This document shows positions 1-11,401 of a stretch of 64,000 nucleotides of DNA, piece after piece. The DNA lies in the NCBI GenBank assembly GCA_037576215.1, contig JBANDB010000001.1, positions 1,798,001 to 1,862,000 of the forward strand. Direction: 5' to 3'. This DNA is from Armillaria gallica (taxonomy: Eukaryota; Basidiomycota; Agaricomycetes; Agaricales; Physalacriaceae). The translations under genes and the position numbers were made by a program. Position 1 is the first letter of the stretch. Every line of letters begins with the position of its first letter. The notes below the pieces were generated by a model. It was not told the origin of the DNA, did no database searches, and saw only the letters and a list, made by a program, of their open reading frames with translations.

Positions 1-1
1 T

Positions 2-223
2 GACCTTCATCGACGTAAATTCGAGGTGGTTTTTGTCTCTCGCAATGCTCATCCCGATGGCGACGCCTCGACCGGCAAGCCACACGAAGCCACTTCTACA
101 TTCGTAGAACATTGGCTCCGTATCGATTTGGCTCGTGACCCATCCAAAGAAATCGAAGAGGACATCATTTCAGAACTAGTCAGACGGCACGAAGAATGGG
201 TGAAGAAGAAACAAATCGTGTAA
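2..223 (+). CDS. C-terminal end of an unidentified protein (5' end outside window)
   Basis: An open frame runs from the window edge to a TAA at about 221-223 and encodes roughly 73 residues. The end is charged and probably helical: it contains FVEHWLRIDLARDPSKEIEE and finishes in a basic run, WVKKKQIV. No motif let me name the family. The frame has no internal stop and ends 170 bases before the convergent SEC2-like gene, which suits the last exon of a plus-strand gene. It could also be a chance open frame. Confidence 0.45.
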   Translation, partial: DLHRRKFEVVFVSRNAHPDGDASTGKPHEATSTFVEHWLRIDLARDPSKEIEEDIISELVRRHEEWVKKKQIV

Positions 224-392
224 TGTATACAATCAGATTAAACGCGGACACATGGATGGAGGGTATCTATATGAAGTTCTAGATTATGCATGATTCCAAA
301 GAAAGAAAAGTGTAGTTGATAAATAACCAGGCAGCTCTAGAGAACGCGTAGGCAAACAAATTGTAGTAGAAGTGTCGAAGTGTATAACAATA

Positions 393-3068
393 CTACCTCA
401 ATCCACCAACGCGTGCCCAGAACATGTCCTCCTTTATCCGTACCAGCTCTTTCCAAGTCCTCTCCTCCCAAGTCGTATCACCGATATACACCTCCTTATT
501 TTCATCGTCATCGTCAGGCTCCTCCTTCTCGTCATCGGATTCAGGCACAGACTCGACCGGCGACTCGAACTTTTCGTGCTCGTCATCATAAGCGGGTAGC
601 ACGTTCCGATCTCCAAAGTCCACCTTTCCATTTACATGTGAAGGTGTAGGTGAAGAGGGTGCGTCGCTTTCATTGCCTTCGGAGCTAGATAGCTTTGCTT
701 CCTCAGCCCCTTCTGGAGCAGGAGGGTTCTCTTCCACAACTACCACGTCTGATTCAGGTCCAGGCTTCTCAGAAGGTTCAGTCGCTGGAGCCTCGGGAGT
801 GGGGGTCTATCCTCAGCTACGGGATGTTCGACCTCCTTCTCTACAATCTCAATCTCTTTCCCTGCCTCCACTTTTGCCTCCTCGTCCTTCTTTGCGTCAG
901 ACTCTTCCTTCTCTCGGTCGTTGTCCTGTGCTTTCTTCTCATCCTCCTCTGTTTTTCCCTTTGCGGCTCCTTCAAGCTTCGGTGTACCTGGTCTCGACCC
1001 GGGCAAATGGCGGGCCCCACGGGCAGCAGCTCGTCTAGGGAGCGGAGGAGGCGCTGCAGGGGAAGCCGGCGTAGCGGGCCTAGACTCGGGAAGAGGTACG
1101 CGTGTCGGCGTTTGAGGGCGGTCCTCTAACGTGGGCGGTTCTGCCTCTTGTGCTGCTGCCGCTGCTTGTGGAGGCGGTGGGACAGGACGCCGGTCATGTC
1201 GTCGAGGCAGTGGCGGCGGGACTGGTGCTGGAGCGACTACCGAGGGACTCTTGGGACCAGCGGACAAGGACGGATGCACAGGCGGCGGTGTAAACTTCTT
1301 GCCTCGCGGGCTTTCATTCTGCGCTACGGCCTTTGCTTGGTCCCGTTCCCATGTATGGTCGAGTTTCTTTTCCTTCTCCTTCTCCAGTTGAAGCTTCTTC
1401 TTTTCTTTGTCATCGCCGCTCCAGCTCGCTGCCCTCTCGCCCAGTGCGCTGGCCATACCCCAAAGTCCTCTGCGTCGTGGTGGAACCGGAGGTTTGTCAC
1501 CATTCGACACAGCTGGTATTGGTGGCGGAGGTAACGACGGGACTTCCTCTTCCCATATCCTTTCCACGATACCCGTACGAACAAATGCCCACAGAGTGCA
1601 TGTCTGTCTCAACCGCGTAAGGCACCAGCCGCCAGCGCAAAGAGGGTACGCAGCCGTTGACTGGGAACTATTACTGGAGTGGTGGTTAGTCGTAAAATGA
1701 GCACTAGTGTTATTTGTCTGTGATTGTGAGGATGTCGATGCGAAAGAAGTCGTAGGGATGGAGAGGCTAGGAAGGGTCGATGATGGAGGCGTCGATGACG
1801 AAACTCTGAATATGTGGACTTGAGTAGGTTTCGTCTTTATTGGCGAAGGTGGAACAGAATTTGATCCATTCGAACCATTTAAAGGGTAAGACAATGGCTT
1901 CTTGAATAGAGAAGACGACCAGGAGCCACCAGAGCCAGAAGGTCGCAACTCAGAATTGGGAAAGACAGGCTCTCCACATAGAGCACATACGATGTTGTTC
2001 CCGGTTAAGCCAGGGATAGTGGGTGCATTTGAGAACGCATCTTGTAATAAATAGCTAGACGAGATGGGTTCAATCGTAAGCTGCCCATTATGGATTGCAG
2101 CGAGAACGGAACGGCGCGATAGCCAATTTAACGAGGGTGCGAGATCAAGACGGACAGTAGGTTCTCTAACGCAGCGTAAGCATTAATGAATATGCAATAA
2201 ACTGACGGAAATCACTGACGAGTCTTCCGACAAGAGGCGCGCAATGAATGGGAGGAAGAAGGGTGGACATTGTTGGCGGTGTCGGGGAGGAGGTATGGAG
2301 AGTACGGAGGTGGGCGACGAACAGGAGGAACTCCTGGTACGGGAGGTGAGAACAGATAAGGCGTAATGGGCGCTGCAGGGAGCCGTCTCCATGTCGCTCT
2401 ACCCATTTCCCTTTACCCATCGACACCCGTATTGACAGCGCACGTTTGTCGGCCTCTTCCTTGTCAGCCTGGAGCGCCTGCATCTGCTGCTGCATGAGTG
2501 CGACGGCCTCCTCGGCGCCTTTCAACGCAATTTCAGCTTCCTCGACCTTCCGTTCACTGAGAGCCTTGGAGTATCGCGCCTCAGCAACCATGGTATTAGC
2601 CTGATCGAAAAGGCTTGCACTGAGGTCATCCAATTCCTTCTCAATCGTCGCTCGCGCCGTCTCAGCCTGGCCACGCTGTGCCGCCTCCTCCGTCGCTTTC
2701 TCCATCAGGCGGTTGAGCTCGGCAGTAACATTGCTCTTCTCCACCAGCAGACCCGTATTCAGAGCGGAGAGATGTTGCGTCCTTTCGAATTCGAGCTCTG
2801 ATACTTTCAGCGTCGACGACCGCAAATTGCTGGAGGTAACGTGAAGGTCGTCCTCCAGATCCGATACTCTGTCGTATGATTTTACGAGCTTCGCGTTGAG
2901 CTGCGTAACTTGGGAGTACAGATCCTGTACTTGGGTACGTAGAGACTGAATGACCATCTCTTGGGCATCAGACTCTGAGCCATGTCGAGGTCGTCCGCCA
3001 GCGGGCCTGTCGATATGGGTAGAGCCCGTCCCATTCGTCGTCGGTTCTTCATGGCCGTCTGGCGCCAT
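393..3068 (-). CDS. SEC2: SEC2-type Rab guanine nucleotide exchange factor (Sec2p/Rabin8 family), with probable frame breaks
   Basis: Sec2p proteins activate the Rab GTPase Sec4/Rab8 on secretory vesicles. The start chosen is the ATG at 3068, which gives MAPDGHEEP. Residues of about 38-215 form a long coiled coil containing LFDQANTMVAEAR, the hallmark of the Sec2p exchange domain. Downstream come LPYQEFLLFVAHLRTL, VRLDLAPSLNWLSRRS and a CALCGEPVF cysteine pair, then a proline-rich, acidic C-terminal half (many PPPLPRR-like stretches) ending in WARVGGLR at 393. An intron at 2166-2219 (GTCAGT..TTAG) fits well. Two frame changes are not explained by introns: one near 2255-2262 and one at the G-run 801-805. 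A further small intron near 2400 is possible. The identification rests on the coiled coil and is fairly secure; whether the gene is intact is uncertain. Confidence 0.75.
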
Positions 3069-3686
3069 GCTGGGTGTTGCCAGGCAAGGTAATGGTGATG
3101 TGGACAGTGGCAATTCGTCGTCGGCGCGTTCGGCGCGTGTTGGAAGGATCAGACAAATACCGTCAAAGTTTGCCTTTTTTAGGGGTTCGAAGACGATGTC
3201 TTCAACACTATTCCTACAGATCGCGAGGAATTCGACAAGTGGCCCCCAGACGCGCAGTCCTTCAGTTATCTCCTCCAAGTATATTCTCCATTGTAGCGGT
3301 TCACGTCGCTTGGATTCGCGCATACGCGTCCATCGAATTCACTAAATCAAACGAAACTGGAAGAAGCGAGGATGGGGGCTGACTTACAGGTTGGGTTGCA
3401 AGACCGCGTGTAAGGATATTCATCGCCCATTGGCACGGCCAGCCGCCACCCACGGGTCGTATACGAAAGGATGAAGATATTAGTCTGTCTGACTGCGAAG
3501 TTACATAGAATGAGACTCGATTTTTTTGAGAGATACAACACTAGAAAATTATGCCGGGGATTAAAATTACATATAACCCGAGTCTGCCGTCTTCTTCTGT
3601 CTCCAATTGTCCGGCTATTATCCTCTCGAATTCTACAAATAATCATTAGTTTTGTTCAATCCTTTTTTAATAATCTGTCGCACTCA
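3069..3686. other. Intergenic stretch, no gene seen
   Basis: This lies upstream of the SEC2-like start and downstream of the neighbouring minus-strand gene. It contains AT-rich sequence around 3520-3680 and only short overlapping open frames with no recognisable protein features. The promoter and 5' leader of the SEC2-like gene should lie in its first few hundred bases. Confidence 0.5.
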
Positions 3687-4463
3687 CTAGTTAATAGATC
3701 TCTTGAATGCTTCATAACAAGAAAGAATTGTGGCCCTGTTATCCAAGGGTTTCATACCCTCGCTCAGACGACGGGCAGGGCGAGAAATGTCAGGGAGATG
3801 TGCGTACACAACGGTGGGCACGGCAGGGTAGAGCCCAAGTGCAACACTTTCTGCGAGTTCAGTTGTTACGGGAATCTTGTAGAATATAGGTGAAGAACCC
3901 GTTAGGGTAATTCCCGGAACCGTCTTGGCAGGGATAGGATTTTGACCAAGAACATGGGTTCGCCTGGCGTTATTAGACAGGAACGCTGCAATTGCCTCTG
4001 CTATAAGCTGCGGTTCGGGATCCTTTGTTTCTTTATGTCGTTTATCCTCCTGGATGAGGAGCAAAATGTCATCGGCTTCCACGATGCAAACATCGGTTGT
4101 TGCGTGGCGACCTTCTCCACAGATGACCAGTGGAATAACGGTGCGCGTGCGTAGCATCCTCTCTCGCGGTACAAATCCCAACAGCGACAACAGATGTACG
4201 GCAAAATCGACCACAGCAGACTCCTGGTCAGGGACGGGATCCATTGCGAGATCCATGTAGCGTAAGAGTTTATAATTGTTATCGTGGGTCATATTGATAG
4301 CGTCCGGATTGTTAAGGACTTCATCAGTAACTGCGGGGCGCGGCAACGGGTTAACACCAAAGAAAGTGACTGTGTCTTGGAACTCGACTCGGATGTTATA
4401 GGCGTGAAGTTCACTTGGACCCCAGTCGTTTCCTGATTTGGCGGTGCGCAGGAGGTTAGCCAT
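3687..4463 (-). CDS. Nuclease-like (PD-(D/E)XK-type) basidiomycete hypothetical protein
   Basis: This is a single open frame of 258 residues starting MANLLRTAKSGNDWG and needing no intron. It matches a family I recognise as widespread and multi-copy in agarics, with landmarks NYKLLRYMDLAMDP, VICGEGRHATTDVCIV, ILLLIQEDKRH and TGSSPIFYKIPVT. The arrangement of an Asp (TDV) on one hydrophobic strand and an E-x-K (QEDKRH) on the next is the layout of a PD-(D/E)XK nuclease active site. That catalytic reading is my inference; no member is known to me to be tested. There is no signal peptide or membrane segment. The length and clean ends suggest an intact gene. The neighbours (a broken transporter and an F-box-like gene) say nothing about its role. 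Confidence 0.75.
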   Translation of the reverse strand: MANLLRTAKSGNDWGPSELHAYNIRVEFQDTVTFFGVNPLPRPAVTDEVLNNPDAINMTHDNNYKLLRYMDLAMDPVPDQESAVVDFAVHLLSLLGFVPRERMLRTRTVIPLVICGEGRHATTDVCIVEADDILLLIQEDKRHKETKDPEPQLIAEAIAAFLSNNARRTHVLGQNPIPAKTVPGITLTGSSPIFYKIPVTTELAESVALGLYPAVPTVVYAHLPDISRPARRLSEGMKPLDNRATILSCYEAFKRSIN

Positions 4464-4670
4464 CCTTAGGCTAAGTTGGTTCGATTTCAGAGTAGTATGA
4501 GCGTAACGGAACGCAATGATTCACCTAATTCGGCCCGAGGATCCGAGGTCTCAAACCTGTATCTTGTTAATTAAGAATGCCGGCGCCTTGTAAGTCCTAT
4601 AAGTCCGAGAGAATCTCTGCATCTATGTTACTACACATCTGGAAGACGATTCATAATACACAAGGACATA

Positions 4671-5880
4671 TCACCTCATCCAATAGCTTTGCGTTTGCCA
4701 GACATATCTGCCATCATACCTCGCATCATTTCCCATAAAGCATGTCGAGACTCCCACTGCGGAAAACGGTCGGCGGTTAACGAGAAAGCCAGTGTGAAGA
4801 AGACGTACAACAAGGTAGATAATGACAATGAATGACGCTATGAATGACCACAAAAATGCAAGGACAATCACCAAGTGAAGCCAGCCCTTGAGGACGGAGT
4901 CAGAGAACGGAACCAGCCTAAAATAATGAGATTCAAGTACCATGGATCATAGTCGTGGGATTACCATTATGCAGGGACTGCTAAATCTTAGTCAAGAGCA
5001 AAGACAAATGTCCAAAGATTTACACGAAAACACAGAGCCTGAGGAGGAAAACCAGTTAGCTTGGGGCGGCGCATCTCAACGGGAATGGACTTACACCAGG
5101 AATAGACCGATGGAGCCGTACCGAGAAGATAAAGTCTTTGTACAAACCATCATCAGAAGCATCGTTATGGGCATGCACACCCTTTTCCATGTCGACCTCG
5201 CTGACATCAGTGTCGATCCTCTTTTCGGTGCAGAGTCTGTGTCAGCAGCATCAGCGTGTCCTTCAGCGTCAGTGCCTTCCGGCTGAAAATTTTCATCCTT
5301 CGGGTAATCTCAAAGTCGAAATCTTCGGGCCACACATAGGAAATGATGCCTGAAATGATAGCAGCCATGAGGAAAGACCCGGCATTTCCGGCTAGCTGTT
5401 CGTACGTTCCTCCGGTTGTTGTGACATCGATGGTGCCCTGTAAGTTGACTTTTGTTAGGAATTTAGATGTGGAAGATAAGTAGATGAACGTACTCCATAA
5501 CCTGCAGCAGTGGCCAACCACGCAGCAACACTGCATGCGAAACCAATCCACAAACCAGCAAGACAACCCCATTTGTTAGCATGTCGGGAATGCAGACAAA
5601 GACCGGCAGGTACAACACCAGAGGAGGCGAAAACACCTGCACATTGATAGTGATGTCAGTTGTGAACTCTTAGCCAACCGTCACTACAATACAGGCCCGT
5701 GAATCCGTCTGAGAGATAAGCTGATGAGCAATCACACAACATAATAGCTGGAATGCTCACAACACCACGAAGACCTGAACCAAAAGCGAAAGCACAGGGC
5801 TCCCTAAGAGGAGGAATCCGAATAGCAGAGAAGCGGTAAGCGAGATTCCAGAGACTGTTGCCTTGTACAGGAACGAGCAC
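4671..5880 (-). pseudogene. Remnant of a DUR3-type urea/solute sodium symporter, 5' truncated and frame-shifted
   Basis: DUR3 proteins import urea across the plasma membrane. Only the C-terminal part is visible here. One exon reads GVVPAGLCL..ANKWGCLAG and then WIGFACSVAAWLATAAGYG. After a clear intron (GTACGT..TACAG) the next reads GTIDVTTTGGTYEQLAGNAG, AAIISGIISYVWPEDFDFE and ITRR. WPEDFDFE is the diagnostic DUR3 signature. The cytosolic tail continues in other frames: GTDAEGHADAADTDSAPK in one, DTDVSEVDMEKGVHAHNDAS in another, so two frame breaks lie close together near 5210-5280. A last hydrophobic exon at 4671-4943 reads VLKGWLHLVIVLAFLWSFIA. The N-terminal half of a normal DUR3 (about 650-700 residues) is absent: the F-box-like gene begins right upstream. 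I call it a pseudogene. Confidence 0.65.
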
Positions 5881-6132
5881 CAGAATCCCACCCCTAATGT
5901 TCTTAAATTATTAAGTATCTAAACAGCGTTTCCTTGCAATAGGATTGCATGTACAAGCAGCTTCGACGCTTAGCAACTCTCTACACCAAATTCTCCCTCT
6001 CGAGAAGGGTTGTTAGGCATTCCTTAGTAGAATGGCGCACTGAGGGTAAATGTGACTGCGCGTGTTTAAATTCCCAATGGTAGAAGAAACGGGAAAGAGA
6101 CTTCAAACCTAGAGATGGGGATGTTAGACTAA

Positions 6133-7065
6133 TCAAGACCAATCAGATTGAAGTGACCCCAACCACGTACTGTGCCGACCCTTTGAAGCTATCCACAAGT
6201 GCTGATTGATGTCCCTTGAATCCCAGGATCCAAGTTGTGTTTCATCTATGTACGTGGATTGACGGATGCGTCGGACACCATGGCGTATCGTTTCATGATA
6301 CGACGCCGGGTAGAAGAATATAGTGCAAAAGAAATATTCAGGGACACCGACTGCGCGCAATTCCTCCAACATCTCAGACCAGCGTAGCGATTCGTGCATC
6401 CACGAGCCCGGGTCTATCATGGATATATAAATATGCATTCGTGTCTTCCCCGGACAGTGGCACGAGGGGACATCAGACAAGAACCGGTCGTAGCGGATGT
6501 GAATGGGAATACCACTGAACGACGGTACATATGAAGGCTGCCTAATACCGATCCAATCGATCCGGAAAGATACATATGGAACATGCGGAAACAGAGCATC
6601 GAAACCACGAATGTTGGGCAGCGCGATGAGATAACGATACACCTCTTTCGCCGCTCCTTCCCTTTCGTTTGCTCGGAGGTCGGCGAAGCAGGTAATGGTA
6701 CGAGTAAGCCGAGGGATGAAGTCATGGTAGATGATGGAATTTTGGAACTGGGCTATGTGGCATAAATAGTTCAAAAATGCGAGGTTGGTGATGTACATAT
6801 CCTGAGAAGCGATAGGGGCATATACGGCTTTCCATGTTCGGTTAATTCGGGGGCAAGCGGTCATGAAAGTTTTCCGGACGTAGGATGGCATTTTAGAGTG
6901 CCATACTTCATGTACGATTATCTCTACAAGCTCTGGAGGGAACGTAGTCATGGTGAAAGAGTAAGACGTAGGTCTCAGATCGTACGAGTATATGCCTTGG
7001 CTACCGCTCGATGTGGCTGTGCCTCGGGCAGAGTTGTTATTTATTGGGGTCGCCACCTGGGTCAC
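6133..7065 (-). CDS. F-box-like protein of unknown target
   Basis: This is a single-exon frame of up to 310 residues. The first Met is at 7065, but the F-box-like segment starts at an internal Met at 6951 (MTTFPPELVEIIVHEVW), so the shorter start may be the real one. FPPELVEIIVHEVW followed by a hydrophobic stretch with ACPRINRTWKAVYAPIASQD is the usual N-terminal F-box-like pattern of agaric proteins, which in other fungi bind Skp1 in SCF ubiquitin ligases. The C-terminal 200 residues have no repeat I can name; they contain paired Cys (CHCPG) and a Tyr/Phe-rich stretch, EYFFCTIFFYPAS. It is divergently placed to the condensin gene across about 130 bases, so the two may share a promoter region. 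Confidence 0.6.
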   Translation of the reverse strand: MTQVATPINNNSARGTATSSGSQGIYSYDLRPTSYSFTMTTFPPELVEIIVHEVWHSKMPSYVRKTFMTACPRINRTWKAVYAPIASQDMYITNLAFLNYLCHIAQFQNSIIYHDFIPRLTRTITCFADLRANEREGAAKEVYRYLIALPNIRGFDALFPHVPYVSFRIDWIGIRQPSYVPSFSGIPIHIRYDRFLSDVPSCHCPGKTRMHIYISMIDPGSWMHESLRWSEMLEELRAVGVPEYFFCTIFFYPASYHETIRHGVRRIRQSTYIDETQLGSWDSRDINQHLWIASKGRHSTWLGSLQSDWS

Positions 7066-7196
7066 CTGTCACAGTCGCGACAATACACGTGACTACCGTG
7101 ACCAGCGTGATCGTGAACTGAACATCAACGCATGTCAACGCTCAATCAAAGACCTTACCTTCACAACATTTCCTTGCCCTTTCTCTCCCCTACGAT

Positions 7197-10100
7197 ATGC
7201 CCGGCAGGGTCAAGAAGAAGAACAGTCTCTCTGTAGATGAGATGTGTTTGAAAATTCGCCAAATTTTCGACCAAGCTCAGCATTCTCCCACCAGCCACAA
7301 GAAGAATGTCGTCGAGCTCTACAAGTACCATACAGAGATGGCCAAGATGAGATTATCTGAAGCCGATCAGCTATCCGGAGAGATGCGATTCCAGAACCTT
7401 GTTCGCGAGCTTTTAAACCACATCTTTCCTTTGAAACACACCGAGAAATCTGCGGAGAACATCGTTAAACTGGTGGGAGCCTACGTCAAATTAATTAATG
7501 AAAGAGGCGCGTATCCGCCTTGTCACTGATGATTCCAACCTAATGTCCTGTAACAGCGGTCGAGGAATTGCGAGGAAGAGAAGAGGAGGACGACGACGAC
7601 AACAACGTGAAGGCCGAGGATACATTGGCATCTCGGTTCACGTTCGGTTTTTGTGAATTCTTGCTCGACGGATTCAGAGCGAAGGACAGGAATGTGCGCT
7701 TCAGAGTTGTTCAAACTTGTTCAGCCGTGGTCTCGCACTTAGGAGAAATCGAGTGAGTCCTTCATCGTTCGGATTCTTCTCACTCAACAGTATTGACAGT
7801 GAGGGGCTGTGGGAGTCTATATGGAAGCATTTGGAGGACCGTCTTCAGGACAAAGATGCTGCTGTGCGAACTCAAGCTGCTCTTGGACTCTGCAAATTTG
7901 CCGGCGGAGAGGACCCCGACAGTGAAGATATACCCGTTACACTGACGCTACGCAATGCTCTATCGGCTGATGATTCTGCGTATGTTTCGATGTGTATGTA
8001 CATCAACGGCCTATTGACTCGTCTATCTAGGGACGTTCGCCGTGCAGTCCTTTGGAATATCCCTACCAACAACAACACGATGGATGCCATACTTGATCGA
8101 CTACGGGATCGCGATACATCTGTCAGGAAAAACTGCTACATTTTTCTCAAACGAAACGCCGCACAGAACAACGAAATGGGCACAACCCACCCTCGCACAA
8201 TCACTATTGCGCAACGAGAGAGGATTGTGTACAGCGGAATGGGTGATCGTGAAGACTCCGTTTTAGACGCTGCCAAAGACCTCATTGCAACCTGGTTTGA
8301 TCTTGCTGAAGAAATGCCCGTGAAGCAGGAAGGTCCGGACAAGGACGGGCATGCGGCGAGCAAAGCCAAATTTTTGGCATTTTTGTCTCTATTCGACTTG
8401 CTGGCTGCTCCAGAATCGGCAGAGAAAGCGCTTTTAAGCGTCTTTGAAACGAAACCATCTGAAGCCAAGTTGCTGACTTTTGAAGGCAAGTGCCTTGTGC
8501 GTCCTGCTATCGACGATACTGATGCCCATTCAGTCCATAAAATGACCCCAGAGTCGGCCTTTCTTGCTCGTGTGTACATCGAAAGTTTAAAGAGATTTAA
8601 GAACGAAGAGGACAAGATGGGAAAGCTAGACAGGCTGGAGAATTATCTCCCTTCTGTGAATGACTTCCTCTATCCGTTGCAGGACACGTTCAACAAATGC
8701 TTTTCGTACGAATTCCGGAACGAAGACCACAGGGACATGAAGGAGTTTTTCCTTGAGGAGATGTTGAAAATCACGACTCATCTTGATTATGGTGACGAGA
8801 CTGGGCGGCGTGCAATGTACAAATTGATCAGTGAGTTACTGAGCATACTCCGTTTGGGAATGAACATTGTGCTGACGTCTACTAGAAGCTATGCTTGAAC
8901 AAGACATCCCCGAAAATCTTCTTACAGGGTGTATGCGGGTTCTTCCTTTTATCACTGCGAGCGAGCGAGATCTTATACGAGTCGTGGTTGAGCTCATCCA
9001 GGACCTTAGGGATCCCGGAGACGATATTGATGCTATAGCACGAGAGGCCGAGGTAGGTGCTCATACCCGTGCCAATATTGACCAGCGCTCATGTACCACG
9101 AATCACACAGAGGGATCCCGATGCGAGCTTCGAAAGCACGCCCAGTACGCCCATGCGGTCCAAGGCTATCCAAGAAAAGTCTCCCGAGGACAAGGCTAAA
9201 ATCACCCTTAAATGCCTGACGATGAGTGTCGCAATGCTGGAGCAGGTCAATGATGTGAGTTTTAACGTCCTTCGCGGGGCCGAATCGTTTCATACCAATG
9301 TAGACAATGAGCAACAATTCGTCGTTAAATGGGCTCTTTAAAGAGCTCATCCTACCGACTGTGACTCGCCCTTTTGACGATATCTCTCGGGACAAAGCCT
9401 GGACATGTCTCGCTTTAATATGTCTCATTGACCAGGTACGTGGGCACAATGCATGTGCGTAACATACTCTGACGTTCGTCTTTTAGAAACTTGCAACAAT
9501 GGAGACAGTCAAGATGTTTCTACAGCAGCACACAGCCACGACTCCAGAGGAGCTGAAGATAATCATTCTGCAAGGACTCTTTGACATTCTGATGGTTTAT
9601 CAACGCGCAATTCTGAGCCCAGAGAATGTTGGTGTCACTGCGTTTGCCGGCTAATATCTATATTAAAAGTATCTTGCAGGCCCGGGTGGTAGCTGATAGT
9701 CTGATTGCAAAGCTGGAGGTCGAAACATCATCAAAGGCACAGGAAGTGATCTGTCATGGACTGGCAAAACTCGTCATGGCAGGCATTTTCAAAGATAAAC
9801 TGGTGAATGCTCTGTTGTTGTTCTGTCATTCTTGGTTTTGACATTCATCTTGTCAGATCATCGTTCATCTGCTCATGGCGTATTTCTCGCCAGACACAGT
9901 TGACAACCAACGTCTCCGTCAACTTTTGTCGCACTTCTTCAATATTTACTCTGCGTCGTCACCAGCTAACAAGCGAGTCATGGCAGAGGTTCTTTCTCTT
10001 GTTGTTTCCGTCCTCGCGTGCTGATCTGGTCCTTGCTAGGTCTTCACTGACACCTTGCAGGAGCTTGGTAAACACCGAAAAGAGTTATCCGCCGACGCCA

Positions 10101-11401
10101 CGATTTCTCCGGCACTGATCATCGGACACTTTATGACATGGACAAATCCGTACAACTTTAGGTTCGCCGTAATAGGACCCCTCATTGATCGCTCTAACGT
10201 CTAGTTTTTAGGGTGAATCAAGAAACTGTTATCACCGAGGAACACCCCTTGTATCGCGATGCTGCATCTATTCAGTTCATGATGGCGATCGATACTGTGA
10301 AGATACTTTTACAGGATACACTTGACAGTGAGAACTTATGCTGTGTCGTTGAGATGGAACTCATTCTTTCGCAGAGGACGACAAGAAAGCACTTTGCACA
10401 AATATTGGCAAACTGCATGTACCTGACAACGTTGATGATAACGATTTACGCACTATCAAGATGCTATTATTCAGGTTGCAATCGGTATGACTCACCCTAT
10501 CGATTTGTTGTAATCGTCTGGCTTATGTTCCCTGTAGCGTCAGCCTGTGAAGGATGCCACAGCAAAGAACGCCATCAACAAGTTCGATGCAGCCTTGTCG
10601 AAGAGGTTCGAATCCCAACTCGCCAACTTCAGTGAAGAGGAATACAGGGAGTTGGATGAGTTGAAGGAGCTCTTCTCCTTCCTTGACGACCTAATTCCAT
10701 TAGACGACGACGAAGAGGTCATCGATGTAAAGCCCAAGAGAACGCGCAAGAGGCGAGCCCTTCATTTCCTGGTACCCTGGAGACATGAGCTAACGAGTAT
10801 TTCAGGCGGTCTCACAGTGTTACGAGCATTAGTTCAGAGGAAACTGAGACGAGTGGTCGTAAGCCAAAGAACAAAGCCAAGTGCGTCCTTTATGATTTCA
10901 GTCACGATGTATTATCTGACTCCCTGCAGGAAACGACGCATCTCTGGTTCCTCTGACGGTTCTGATTTTGAAACAGAGCTGACGGAACCGCCGCCGACTC
11001 GGACTCGTTCAAATCCTAAGCGAGCAGCGTGGGTTTCGTTGTCATCATCTAATCCCTCTACTGACGAACTTGAGCCAGTGCACCGAAGGATGCGGCCTTC
11101 ATCGATCTGACGCTGGACTCTGACGATGAGACGGGGTCGACACCTGTTCCCTCCATGCCCACGGCGAGGTCTGTTCTTTCCAGTCAAGCAGGGGTGTCCG
11201 ATCTAATCCAATGTCTTTTGTAGAGTAAAGGTTGAAACAGTGTCAGCGGTAGATGCTGATATCAGTCAGTTATTGGAGGAGGAGACAGAGGGGATGGATA
11301 CATCATCGGTCGTTGACGATTCTCTGTTTGGTCCCGCTGATAGCGACTCTGAAGGGGAGGAAGATGAAGTAAATGATTTATTGGCGGATGACGAGGATTA
11401 A
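7197..11401 (+). CDS. YCG1: Condensin complex subunit 3 (YCG1/cnd3/CAP-G)
   Basis: This is the HEAT-repeat, non-SMC subunit of condensin, which binds DNA and compacts chromosomes in mitosis. It starts at MPGRVKKKNSLSVDEM. Landmarks are HKKNVVELYKYH, FCEFLLDGFRAKDRNVRFRV, ESIWKHLEDRLQDKDAAVR, RDRDTSVRKNCYIFL and MYKLISKAMLEQDIPENLLT (across an intron). The tail is acidic, EEDEVNDLLADDED, before the stop at 11401. I count about 15 short introns; well-supported ones are 7753-7790, 8831-8885, 9053-9110, 9255-9303 and 9436-9486. I estimate about 1,100 residues, close to CAP-G size. The first intron is odd: with a GT donor at 7511 and an acceptor at 7556 the frame does not continue into VEELRGREEED, whereas a GC donor at 7507 would. 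Confidence 0.88.

Noticed and set aside
372..1700. Several overlapping plus-strand open frames opposite the proline-rich SEC2 tail
   Set aside because: GC-rich, proline-coding DNA gives long antisense frames by chance; composition is low-complexity and no motif is present.
2950..3382. Plus-strand open frames over 100 codons opposite the SEC2-like gene
   Set aside because: They lie antisense to a strong coiled-coil coding region and show no protein features of their own.
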